The notes below the pieces were generated by a model. The model saw only the letters and a program-made list of their open reading frames with translations, did not search any database and was not told the DNA's origin. Source: FEN-680 sp036845225 (GTDB lineage Bacteria > Actinomycetota > Geothermincolia > Fen-727 > Anoxymicrobiaceae). Taken from it: a DNA stretch of 39,325 nt. Shown in pieces: positions 1-7,554 of this stretch. The first letter of the stretch is position 1, and every line of letters begins with the position of its first letter. The stretch covers positions 1-39,325 of the forward strand of contig DAIUEJ010000025.1 of assembly GCA_036845225.1 (NCBI GenBank), given 5' to 3'. Made by a program: the position numbers and the translations under genes.

Positions 1-410
1 CGGTTCTTCCAGAGCATCGCGAGCAGCGTTGAGCCGAGGCCGGCGGTCCACAGGTGTATGACGAGCATCTGGGCGCGGTCGCCGTTGAGAGGCCAGTACT
101 TCTTGTTCTCGAGGGAGTAGAGGATGTCCATGCAAGCCAGGAACATCATCGCGCTCCCCGCCGCAGCTCCGGCGAAGAACCCTTTTCTGTTCATCTTCAG
201 CATGTTCGGGGCCGCGACAAGCGCGGTGGAGATCATCCAGGAGTCAGCGAGGGGGAACGCCCTCTCGAAAGCCTCGTCCTGTTCGGTCTCGGTCGCCTCG
301 ATCTTCTTGGCGAAGAACAGGATCCAGAACAGGGCCGTTGCCAGCGCGGTGAAAGCCACGAGAGCGGAGAGGATCGTAATCGCGAGGGGCCTTTCAGTGT
401 AATCGTCCAT
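1..410 (-). CDS. Multi-pass membrane protein of unknown function, 3' end cut off by the window edge
   Basis: An open frame runs without a stop from an ATG at 410 to the left edge, giving 136 codons. A GGAGGT ribosome site lies 4-9 bases upstream of the ATG. The protein begins MDDYTERPLAITILSALVAF and shows about four hydrophobic stretches: residues 9-29, 55-67, 71-90 and around 112-133. Short charged loops separate them, for example FAKKIEATETEQ after the first helix. I do not recognise the family. The C-terminus lies outside the window. A promoter at 445-473 with an internal palindrome points at this gene, so it is probably regulated on its own. It is divergent from the glycyl radical enzyme gene; a shared regulator is possible but not shown. 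Confidence 0.75.
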   Translation of the reverse strand, partial: MDDYTERPLAITILSALVAFTALATALFWILFFAKKIEATETEQDEAFERAFPLADSWMISTALVAAPNMLKMNRKGFFAGAAAGSAMMFLACMDILYSLENKKYWPLNGDRAQMLVIHLWTAGLGSTLLAMLWKN

Positions 411-444
411 GCCAACCTCCTAGCAGTAGCGTGCCTGGTACATG

Positions 445-473
445 AATATAAAGCCAACGGTCACCGTTAGCAA
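445..473 (-). promoter_or_regulatory. Promoter of the left-edge membrane protein gene
   Basis: Read on the minus strand, there is a -35 box TTGCTA (468-473), a 17-base spacer and a -10 box TATATT (445-450). The predicted start is near 438, about 28 bases before the ATG at 410, and the ribosome site falls between them. Spacing and both boxes fit a housekeeping sigma-factor promoter. Confidence 0.6.
456..468. promoter_or_regulatory. Palindromic operator candidate AACGGT-C-ACCGTT
   Basis: A perfect 6+1+6 inverted repeat lies almost entirely inside the spacer between the -35 and -10 boxes of the minus-strand promoter. A protein bound there would block RNA polymerase, so this looks like a repressor site. 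The regulator is not identifiable from the window. Confidence 0.45.
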
Positions 474-566
474 ATCACGGGTTGCCCGAGGTCAAGGTGG
501 GAGCCCGGCGCCTGTGATATATTTATCGCGAAAATCGTGGGAGCCCCATGAAATGGAGGTAATCCG

Positions 567-2963
567 ATGGCCGATAAAGCAGCCCTGAGCGTCGAGGAGC
601 TCTGGAACCCCTCGAACGAACTCTCACCCCGGATCGCAAAGCTCCGGGACGAGTATGTGAACATCCAGGACCGCGACTATTTCCGCAACGAGATCATGCC
701 TTTCACCACCGGGACGCCGTGGGACACCATGTGGTCGCCGGCGCTCTGGGGAGTGGTGCCGGACCTGATCCCGTTCAACAAGGCGTTCATGGAGACCCTG
801 CCGCTCGCCGCCACAAAGGTGGAGCTGCCGGAAGACTTCTGGGAGAGGCAGCACGTGGTCCGCGTGGCGACTTTCTTCCACGAAGTGGTCTCAAAGTACA
901 TCCCCGTCCAGATACTCGACGACGAACTGATCGTCGGAGGCCAGTTCAACACCGCGATGTCCCGGGCGCAGACGAAGTCGGAGGCGAAGGAATGGCGCAA
1001 GCGGACCGACAAGTGGTCCAAAGGTATCGAGTTCCTGAACTCTCACGGCATGGGCAACGCGGGCGCGACCCCCGGCCACCTGATACCGGACTACCCCAGG
1101 GCCCTGAAGCTGGGGCTGCGAGGGATGGTCGACTACTTCGAGGAGCTCAAGGCTGAGGCCGGCAACGAAGAGCACAGGGAGTTCCTCGACGCCCTGATCA
1201 TCTGCTGCGAAGGGGCGAAGGAATTCGCGGAGCGGTATGCCCGCGAGGCCAGGCGCCTGGCGTTCGAGTGTGAGGAACCGGGCCGCAAGGCGGAACTCGA
1301 AGAGATCGCCCGCATCTGCGAGAAAGTCCCCTGGGAGCCTCCGGAGACTTTCCATGAAGCGCTGCAGGCGCTCTGGTTCATCCACATGCTGGTCATGGTG
1401 CAGGAGTCTTATCCCGGGCCCGGGCTCTCACCGGGCAGGATCGACCAGTACCTTTTCCCTTTCTACGACAAGGACATCGCCGAAGGTCGCTTGACGCGCG
1501 AGCAGGCGGAGGAGCTCCTGGAGTGTTTCTGGATCAAGCCCAACTACGCTTACGACTTCATCTACCGCGTCGGGCGCACCCGCGGCATCACCAGCGGCTA
1601 TGGGCAGCTCATCACGATAGGGGGGTTGGGGCCCGACGGTGAGGACGTCTCCAACGACCTCACCTGGCTGATGCTCGACGTCATCGAGGAGATGAACCTG
1701 CTCGAGCCGAAACCGAACGTCCGGCTGCACAAGAACACCCCCGACGACCTCCTCAAGAGAGTCGCCGGGATGATCGCGTCCGCGCAGGGCGCGCCGTTCC
1801 TGTTGAACTTCGACGAGAACTCGATTGCGGCACTGCGCTGGCAAGGGCTTCCCGAGGACCGCCTCTGGGACTATGCGCCCGTGGGATGCCTCGAGAACAC
1901 CTTGCAGGGTGATGACCGCTCGGGCACGGTCGACGTGAACGTAAACCTTGCCAAGGCGGTCGAGATGACACTGTTCGACGGCAAGGACCAGGCAACCGGG
2001 GACAGGGTGGGCCCTCGCACAGGCGACGTGAGTAAGTTCAAGACCTGGGACGAGTTCAGGGCCGCTTTCGAGACCCAGCTCAAGGCACTCCTGGCCCGGT
2101 TTATGGAGTTCTACGACTTCACCGACGCGCTGAGGGCCGGCTTCGAACCGACGCCATACCTCTCCGCGCTGGTAGGAGGCTGCGCCGAATCAGGCAAAGA
2201 CGTGACGGACGCCGGGCCGGAGTTCAACTTCGTGACAGTGGAAGGGGTGGCATTCGCCACCGCCGCTGATTCTCTGGCCGCCATCAAGAAGCTGGTCTAT
2301 GAGGACGGAACCGTCAAGATGGACGAGCTCGTGAAGGCGATAGACGACAACTTCGAAGGCCACGAGAAACTCCGCCAGATCCTGCTCAACAAAGGGCCCA
2401 AGTACGGAAACGACGACGACTACGCGGACGATGTCGCCCGCTACCTGTCCCGCCTCTGGACCGAGGAGGTCTTCGAGCACAAGACTCCCTCCGGCCGGCG
2501 TTACAGGGCCGGTTACCTCTCCTGGAACTACTGGATCGCCTACGCGCCCACAACGGCGGCGACGCCTGACGGCCGCAGACGTGGCACATTCCTCTCGAAC
2601 GGCCTGTGTCCGGTGGCCGGCTCCGACCGCAGCGGCCCGACCGCCGTCGCCCTCTCCGTCGGCAAGCTGGGCCTCGAGTCGGCGCCTAACGGGGACTCGC
2701 ACACAATATCGTTCAACCCGTCGCTGCTCCAGGGTTCGGAGCACGTCGACAAGCTGGCCGCCTACCTTCGCGCGTACGGCGAGAAAGGCGGCACGGCGCT
2801 GCAGATAAACGTGATCGACCCGGACACCCTGAGGTGCGCTCAGGAGCACCCGTCCGATTACGCGAACCTGCTGGTGCGCGTGACAGGGTACAACGCCTAC
2901 TTCGTGATGCTCGGCAAGGAGATCCAGGACGAGATCATCGCAAGGGAGTCGCATGACCTCTAA
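567..2963 (+). CDS. Glycyl radical enzyme of the pyruvate formate-lyase superfamily, substrate unknown
   Basis: This 798-residue protein has the two hallmarks of glycyl radical enzymes. The thiyl-radical cysteine is Cys441 in VGCLEN, with Glu443 two residues on. The C-terminal radical loop is RVTGYNAYF, with Gly774 as the radical site. A Cys-x-Glu pair is typical of the dehydratase, C-N/C-S lyase and arylacetate decarboxylase branches; true pyruvate formate-lyase has adjacent cysteines and arylsuccinate synthases lack this Glu. Other family blocks are GATPGHLIPDY, YGNDDDYADD, TPDGRR and SHTISFNPSLL. The ATG at 567 has a GGAGGT site six bases upstream. The dedicated activase overlaps the 3' end. 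The enzyme works only without oxygen, which implies an anaerobic or microaerobic host. The substrate cannot be read from the sequence; neighbouring PPOX-like and acyl-CoA dehydrogenase-like genes do not match the well-known choline, glycerol or hydroxyproline clusters. Confidence 0.93.
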   Translation: MADKAALSVEELWNPSNELSPRIAKLRDEYVNIQDRDYFRNEIMPFTTGTPWDTMWSPALWGVVPDLIPFNKAFMETLPLAATKVELPEDFWERQHVVRVATFFHEVVSKYIPVQILDDELIVGGQFNTAMSRAQTKSEAKEWRKRTDKWSKGIEFLNSHGMGNAGATPGHLIPDYPRALKLGLRGMVDYFEELKAEAGNEEHREFLDALIICCEGAKEFAERYAREARRLAFECEEPGRKAELEEIARICEKVPWEPPETFHEALQALWFIHMLVMVQESYPGPGLSPGRIDQYLFPFYDKDIAEGRLTREQAEELLECFWIKPNYAYDFIYRVGRTRGITSGYGQLITIGGLGPDGEDVSNDLTWLMLDVIEEMNLLEPKPNVRLHKNTPDDLLKRVAGMIASAQGAPFLLNFDENSIAALRWQGLPEDRLWDYAPVGCLENTLQGDDRSGTVDVNVNLAKAVEMTLFDGKDQATGDRVGPRTGDVSKFKTWDEFRAAFETQLKALLARFMEFYDFTDALRAGFEPTPYLSALVGGCAESGKDVTDAGPEFNFVTVEGVAFATAADSLAAIKKLVYEDGTVKMDELVKAIDDNFEGHEKLRQILLNKGPKYGNDDDYADDVARYLSRLWTEEVFEHKTPSGRRYRAGYLSWNYWIAYAPTTAATPDGRRRGTFLSNGLCPVAGSDRSGPTAVALSVGKLGLESAPNGDSHTISFNPSLLQGSEHVDKLAAYLRAYGEKGGTALQINVIDPDTLRCAQEHPSDYANLLVRVTGYNAYFVMLGKEIQDEIIARESHDL

Positions 2964-3930
2964 GGGTCCGGGGGGCGGCGGCGGCGGCGGCGGCGGAGAA
3001 GATGGGACCGGGATGGTCTTCAACGTCCAGCGGTTCTCGATAGAGGACGGCCCGGGGATACGTACCACCGTGTTCATGAAAGGCTGTCCACTGCGCTGCG
3101 TATGGTGCCACAACCCCGAAGGCCTGGAGAGGCGCAAACAGTTGATGTGGTTCGACGTGAGGTGCATAGGGGCGCGCGACTGCCTGGAGGCGTGCCCGGT
3201 GGGAGCCCTCGAGCTGACTGGCGACGGGATGGTCATCGACCGTGAGAAGTGCGACGGCTGCGGGCTGTGCCAGGTCGCCTGCCCCGCGGGAGCCATCGAG
3301 GTCGTGGGCAGGGAGAGTACCGCGCGCGAGGCCTTCGACGAGGTCGTCCGCGACGAAGCGTTCTACAGGAACTCCGGCGGTGGGTTGACAGTCTCCGGGG
3401 GAGAGCCGACCATGCAACCCCGCTTCGTAGCCGAACTCATGGGGCTGTGCCGCGAGGCCGGCATCCCTACCGCGCTCGACACCTGCGGCTACACTTCCGG
3501 CGACGCCCTGGAGCGGCTGCTCGCGCTCTCGGACATGGCCCTGCTGGACCTCAAGTTGATGGACGAAGCCAGGCACCGCGAGCTGGCAGGCGTCGACCTG
3601 GCCCCCGTACTCGAGAGCGCCCGCGCGATCACCAGGTCGGGCACACCGCTCTGGGTCAGGACGCCGGTGATACCGGGGTGTACGGACAGCGAGGAGAACA
3701 TCCGCGCGATCGCGGCGTTCATCAAGGATGAGCTTTCCACGGTCGAGAGGTGGGACCTGCTGTCGTTTAACAACACGTGCGGCTCCAAGTACCAGCGACT
3801 GGGCATGAAGTGGGAGCTGGAAGGGGCGCCACTCATCGAGAAGGAGAGGATGGAGGGACTGGCGCGGCTGGCCGAAGAGGCCGGGTGCAAGGTCGCCTGG
3901 TCCGGGGTCACCCGGAGCGCCGACGCCTGA
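2953..3930 (+). CDS. Glycyl radical enzyme activating enzyme (radical SAM, with ferredoxin-type insert)
   Basis: This 325-residue protein uses S-adenosylmethionine and a 4Fe-4S cluster to abstract hydrogen from the glycine of the partner enzyme encoded just upstream. The radical SAM motif CPLRCVWC gives Cys45, Cys49 and Cys52, preceded by the activase signature SIEDGPGIRTTVF. An insert with two ferredoxin-like motifs follows. The second, CDGCGLCQVACP, has four cysteines (100, 103, 106, 110). The first, CIGARDCLEACP, shows three (71, 77, 81), with Ala where a second Cys usually sits. The SGGEPTMQ block is the family GGE motif. The ATG overlaps the last 11 bases of the radical enzyme gene, so translation is coupled. 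Residues 7-15 are nine glycines encoded by a GGC run, ahead of the conserved start MVFNVQRFS. An in-frame ATG at 3013 could give a shorter form. Confidence 0.93.
   Translation: MTSKGPGGGGGGGGGEDGTGMVFNVQRFSIEDGPGIRTTVFMKGCPLRCVWCHNPEGLERRKQLMWFDVRCIGARDCLEACPVGALELTGDGMVIDREKCDGCGLCQVACPAGAIEVVGRESTAREAFDEVVRDEAFYRNSGGGLTVSGGEPTMQPRFVAELMGLCREAGIPTALDTCGYTSGDALERLLALSDMALLDLKLMDEARHRELAGVDLAPVLESARAITRSGTPLWVRTPVIPGCTDSEENIRAIAAFIKDELSTVERWDLLSFNNTCGSKYQRLGMKWELEGAPLIEKERMEGLARLAEEAGCKVAWSGVTRSADA
2974..2994 (+). repeat. (GGC)7 trinucleotide run encoding polyglycine
   Basis: Seven consecutive GGC codons, flanked by GGG before and GGA after, encode nine glycines near the N-terminus of the activase. 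Slippage here would change the number of glycines but keep the frame. Confidence 0.9.
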
Positions 3931-3944
3931 GGTAGGAGGTCAAA

Positions 3945-4793
3945 GTGGAGCTTGTCAAAGATGCCGGCACGACCGACCTGAGGGTCGAGCTGCCACCCGC
4001 CGCGATGGGGATATACAAGCAGGAGGAAGTCGCGAAGTTCATGGCGACCGCCTCGGCGGACGGGGTGCCTAACGTTGCGCTCATAGTCAGCCAGATGCCG
4101 GCCGAGCCCGGCCGGATAGTGTTCGGCGAGTTCATGATGGTAAAGACGCAGGCCAACCTCGCGCAGAACGACAAGATAGCGAGCTTCGCGATAACGCCGA
4201 AGCTCGAGATGGCGGGATTCAAGGGCGACGTCAGCGGCTGGACGGAGTCGGGCCCGTACATCGACCTCATCAACAGCATCCCGTTCTTCCGCTACAACGC
4301 CTACGCCGGCATCCACAAGGTCGCGACCGCTGAGATCCGCGAGATGCTGGACTTTCCCCCCAAGTTGTCGATGGTCACCGCCGGTCGCGAGTTCCTCGCC
4401 ATGAGGACGCGAGGGCGTATCGGGCGAGGGGAGAGTGTGGGGGGAGTCCAGACGCCCGAACCGGTGCGCAGCAAGTTCGACGGCATCATGTCCATCAAAG
4501 TGCTCGCTTACCTGGACGGCGACGGCTATCCGAACCTCGTGCCACTGTTCGGCGTGATGTTCCGCACGGCCGGGGAGCTGCGGTTCAAAGTCTCGGGCTA
4601 CAACTCCGCGGTGGGAGGCCTGCCCACGCCCTGCAAGGTCGCGCTGAACGTCCTGACCCTGGACCTGAGGACGTACCAGATAAAGGGGACGCTGGTGCGG
4701 TTCGACAAGTCTCTGGGGCTTCGCGTGGGCGTGGTCAGAGTAGAGGAGGTCTACTCCTCGATGCCCCCGCTATGCGGGCAACGCCTCGTCTGA
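3945..4793 (+). CDS. Duplicated PPOX-like FMN split-barrel family protein
   Basis: This 282-residue protein starts at GTG, four bases after GGAGGT. Two regions look like pyridoxamine-phosphate-oxidase-type split barrels. Residues 20-95 contain ATASADGVPNVALIVSQMP and a typical VKTQANLAQNDKIASFAI strand pair. Residues 180-260 contain LAYLDGDGYPNLVPLFGV and CKVALNVLTLDLRTYQIKG. This is longer than the usual 130-200 residues and suggests a fused pair. Members bind FMN, F420 or haem, or act as reductases; which applies here is not visible. It sits 14 bases after the activase, inside the radical-enzyme operon, so a redox step on the substrate or product of that enzyme is a reasonable inference. 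Confidence 0.8.
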   Translation: MELVKDAGTTDLRVELPPAAMGIYKQEEVAKFMATASADGVPNVALIVSQMPAEPGRIVFGEFMMVKTQANLAQNDKIASFAITPKLEMAGFKGDVSGWTESGPYIDLINSIPFFRYNAYAGIHKVATAEIREMLDFPPKLSMVTAGREFLAMRTRGRIGRGESVGGVQTPEPVRSKFDGIMSIKVLAYLDGDGYPNLVPLFGVMFRTAGELRFKVSGYNSAVGGLPTPCKVALNVLTLDLRTYQIKGTLVRFDKSLGLRVGVVRVEEVYSSMPPLCGQRLV

Positions 4794-4842
4794 AAAGAGC
4801 CTGATAGCACGGGCCTGTAGCACCCGAGTCGGTGGGAGAGAG

Positions 4843-5967
4843 ATGGCACCCTCGCTCGAAGACATAAGCAAGACGGCGTCAGGTCCGGTCCTCGGAACGT
4901 TGAAAGAGCGCTACCGGGATGGTGGCTTCTCGCGTGAACTCTGGCGCGCGATGGGGGAGCTCGGCCTGCTCGGGATGACTGTCTCTACCGGGCTGGGAGG
5001 AAGCGGCGGCGAGCCACCGGACCTGGCCGACGCCGTGAGCGCGTTCGCGAAGGCCGGTTGCGACATGGGCCTGACACTCTCCTGGATAACCCACCTTGCC
5101 CTCTGTGTTAAATCCATCGAGAACTTCGGCACGCCCGAGCAGCAGAAGAAGTACCTGCCGAAGCTCTTATCCGGTGAATGGGTAGGGGCGGCAGCGGTAT
5201 CCGAACCGCGGACCGGCGCCCACCCGGCGGGTATCGAGACGACGGCCAGGAGGGCGGGCAGCGGCTTCCGGCTGGATGGGCAGAAGTTGTACATAACCGA
5301 CGGGACGGTGGCGGACCTGCTCGTCGTGATCGCCGCGACCGGCGAGACCACTGAGGGCGTGAAGGAGCTGACCGCGTTCCTCGTCGAGACCGACAGGCCC
5401 GGCTTCAAGGCGAGCCTGATGGACCTCAACTTCCTGAAGACCTCTCCACACGGCCACCTCTCCTTCGACGGCATGGAGCTCGCTGAAGACTCGGTCCTGG
5501 GGGCCGTCGGGGACGGGCACTCGCAGGCGAGCAAGTCCGCGTTCGCGCGCGAGCGGTCCCTCGTGCTGTCCGCCTTTGTGGGGCTGTTCACCGCGGCCGC
5601 GGACGAAAGCGCGCGTTGTTTCGTGAAGAGGAACGGGAGCTTCGACCTCGAGGGCAAAGAAGCGAACGCCTGGATACATCACATGTCGGCGCTCGCCGCT
5701 TACAGCCGGTTGGCGCCGGACCTGGTCGACATGGCGTTCACGGACCCCGAGAGGTGGAAGGGCTCGATGGACCTGCTGATCTACCTGGGCATCTCGTATG
5801 GCAAGTGGGGTGTCTGGCTGGGCGACTTCGTCTCCAAGCACCGGCTGGACGCCTCGTTCCCTCTCGACATCATGCTGAACGATATGAAGCTCGTGCTGGT
5901 AGGGGAAGGCATCATCTACAAGGAAGGCCGGCGCAGGTACCTGCACCCTTACGAGAACCCGGCCTGA
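4843..5967 (+). CDS. Divergent acyl-CoA dehydrogenase family flavoprotein
   Basis: This 374-residue protein has the three-part acyl-CoA dehydrogenase fold. The N-terminal helical domain (about 1-95) includes LGLLGMTVSTGLGGSGGEPP. The middle beta domain (about 98-190) includes AAVSEPRTGAHPAG and LDGQKLYITDGTVADLLVV. The C-terminal helical domain follows. The usual catalytic Glu of the IYEGT motif aligns with Glu355 in LVGEGIIYKEG. The usual R..FG.P...Q FAD-binding segment is altered to KRNGSFDLEGKEANAW. The enzyme is therefore probably a flavoprotein of this superfamily, but its acyl-CoA activity is uncertain. The ATG at 4843 follows GGTGGGAGAG. It lies 49 bases after the PPOX-like gene and is likely co-transcribed. 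No electron-transfer flavoprotein genes are nearby. Confidence 0.85.
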   Translation: MAPSLEDISKTASGPVLGTLKERYRDGGFSRELWRAMGELGLLGMTVSTGLGGSGGEPPDLADAVSAFAKAGCDMGLTLSWITHLALCVKSIENFGTPEQQKKYLPKLLSGEWVGAAAVSEPRTGAHPAGIETTARRAGSGFRLDGQKLYITDGTVADLLVVIAATGETTEGVKELTAFLVETDRPGFKASLMDLNFLKTSPHGHLSFDGMELAEDSVLGAVGDGHSQASKSAFARERSLVLSAFVGLFTAAADESARCFVKRNGSFDLEGKEANAWIHHMSALAAYSRLAPDLVDMAFTDPERWKGSMDLLIYLGISYGKWGVWLGDFVSKHRLDASFPLDIMLNDMKLVLVGEGIIYKEGRRRYLHPYENPA

Positions 5968-6024
5968 GGTCATCTGATTCCGCGGAGGCGGCCCGTTCCG
6001 CCGGCACCCCTGGAGGTGGCGCTG

Positions 6025-7551
6025 TTGAGAACCTTGATCGAGGTGGACGCCGGCGCGGTCGAGTCCCGCATAGACCCTCGCATCTACGGGCACTTCATCG
6101 AGAACATGGCCAGGTGCCTCTATGGAGGACTGCTCGTAAACGAGCGGCCGGGTGACCCCCGGGGGCCGTGGAAGCTGCGGGAAGGGATCGTAGAGACCGT
6201 GAAGGAGCTCGCTCCCCCGGTGGTGCGCTGGCCGGGCGGCCTCTTCGCTGACGGCTATCACTGGGAGGACGGCATCGGACCGGTCAGCGACAGGCCGCTC
6301 AGGAGAAACCGCTACTGGTCCCGCTACGGCCCGGCCACCCGGGTCATGGACCCGAACGCCTTCGGCTCCGACGAGTACATGGGACTGATGCGCGAGCTCG
6401 AGGCGCAGCCGTACGTGAACATCAACTTCGGGACGGGCTCCGTCACCGAGGCCGCTCGCTGGGTCGCGTACATGAACGGGGGAGAGGAGACGCCGGAAGG
6501 TGCGCGCCGCGCATCCTGCGGGCGCAGGGAACCCTGTGGGGTGCGTACCTGGGGCATCGGCAACGAGATGTACGGCGTGTGGGCGCTCGGACACACGAAG
6601 CCGCGCGACTACGCCGCCAGGTATCTGGAGTTCCGCCGCGCTATGGAGGAGGCTGACCCGGGGCTGGAGTTCGTCGCGGTCGGGGCCGACCACTACTTCA
6701 ACAAGAGGTGGAACCGCGAGGTCCTCTCCGTGGCGGCTGACGACATCGACCTCCTGGCAATGCACGTGTACCTGCCGGGCCCTGAGCGGCTCGCGGGCGT
6801 GTACGCCGCGCGGCTGCGCGGAGGGACCGCCGGGATGTACAGGGCGATAGTCGCTTCCCCTGTCGAGTACGAGAGGCGGCTCCGGCAGGCAGTCGGAGAC
6901 ATCGAGGCGGTGGCCGGCAGAGAGAGCGCCCCGGGAATAGCCTTCGACGAGTGGAACCTCTGGTGGACACCCGCCCAGTTGCTGTTCCCGCGCTGGACCC
7001 TGCGTGACGCGCTCTTCGCCTGCGGCGTCTTTCATGCCATGCACAGGCTGGCCGGCAGGGTGCGGATGGCGAACGTCGCCCAGCTCTTCAACGTGCTCGG
7101 ATTGATAACCACGCTCGGGGACCGGGTGTGCAGGACGGCGCTGTACTACCCCTTCCTGATGTACGCGAACCTGGCGCAGCCGGTGGCGTTGCGCGTGAGC
7201 GTGGCGTGTGGATCGTTCGAGTCGCCGAGGGTCGGAGGGATACCTGCCATGAGCGGAGTGCCGGTGCTCGATTGCTCGGCGACCGGCAGCGACGACGGCA
7301 AGACCGTCGTCCTGTTCGTGATCAATAGAGACCCATCGGATATGGTGAACGCGACCATAGAGATTGCAGGCTTCGCTCCCAGGGGGCAGGCGGAGATAAG
7401 CACCTTGGACGGCCCATCGATAGACGCTGTCAACACCTACCGGGATGACGAGATAGTCAGGGTGATGAGGAAGAGCGTGGACGTCGGAGAGGTCCTGCCT
7501 GAGTTCGTCTTCCCTCCTCACTCAGCGACGGCGCTCGTGTTAAAGACCTAG
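6025..7551 (+). CDS. GH51-type alpha-L-arabinofuranosidase-like glycoside hydrolase
   Basis: The protein (508 residues) matches glycoside hydrolase family 51. The N-terminal strand IYGHFIENMARCLYGG corresponds to the family's GHFxEHLGRCIYGG. VVRWPGGLFADGYHWEDGIG is the sugar-binding block. IGNEMYG holds the general acid/base Glu181, and FDEWNLWW holds the nucleophile Glu309. The C-terminal beta domain covers roughly 400-508. There is no signal peptide, so it should act inside the cell on imported arabino-oligosaccharides or a glycoside. I chose the TTG at 6025 because GGAGGT (6012-6017) lies seven bases before it; the in-frame GTG at 6016 overlaps that site. It is 57 bases after the dehydrogenase gene on the same strand and may belong to the same operon. 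Its link to the radical enzyme is unknown. Confidence 0.88.
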   Translation: MRTLIEVDAGAVESRIDPRIYGHFIENMARCLYGGLLVNERPGDPRGPWKLREGIVETVKELAPPVVRWPGGLFADGYHWEDGIGPVSDRPLRRNRYWSRYGPATRVMDPNAFGSDEYMGLMRELEAQPYVNINFGTGSVTEAARWVAYMNGGEETPEGARRASCGRREPCGVRTWGIGNEMYGVWALGHTKPRDYAARYLEFRRAMEEADPGLEFVAVGADHYFNKRWNREVLSVAADDIDLLAMHVYLPGPERLAGVYAARLRGGTAGMYRAIVASPVEYERRLRQAVGDIEAVAGRESAPGIAFDEWNLWWTPAQLLFPRWTLRDALFACGVFHAMHRLAGRVRMANVAQLFNVLGLITTLGDRVCRTALYYPFLMYANLAQPVALRVSVACGSFESPRVGGIPAMSGVPVLDCSATGSDDGKTVVLFVINRDPSDMVNATIEIAGFAPRGQAEISTLDGPSIDAVNTYRDDEIVRVMRKSVDVGEVLPEFVFPPHSATALVLKT

Positions 7552-7554
7552 CCC

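Noticed and set aside
2974..2994. Phase variation by slippage in the GGC run
   Set aside because: The unit is three bases, so slippage alters only the number of glycines and cannot switch the frame off.
2190..3296. A 368-codon minus-strand frame with a polyproline run
   Set aside because: The prolines come from the reverse complement of the GGC run in the activase gene, and the frame overlaps two well-supported genes.
5167..7521. A 784-codon open frame on the minus strand, opposite the dehydrogenase and GH51 genes
   Set aside because: It is antisense to two clear genes with catalytic motifs. Its Pro/Arg/His/Val-rich translation has no recognisable motif and is an artefact of high third-position GC.
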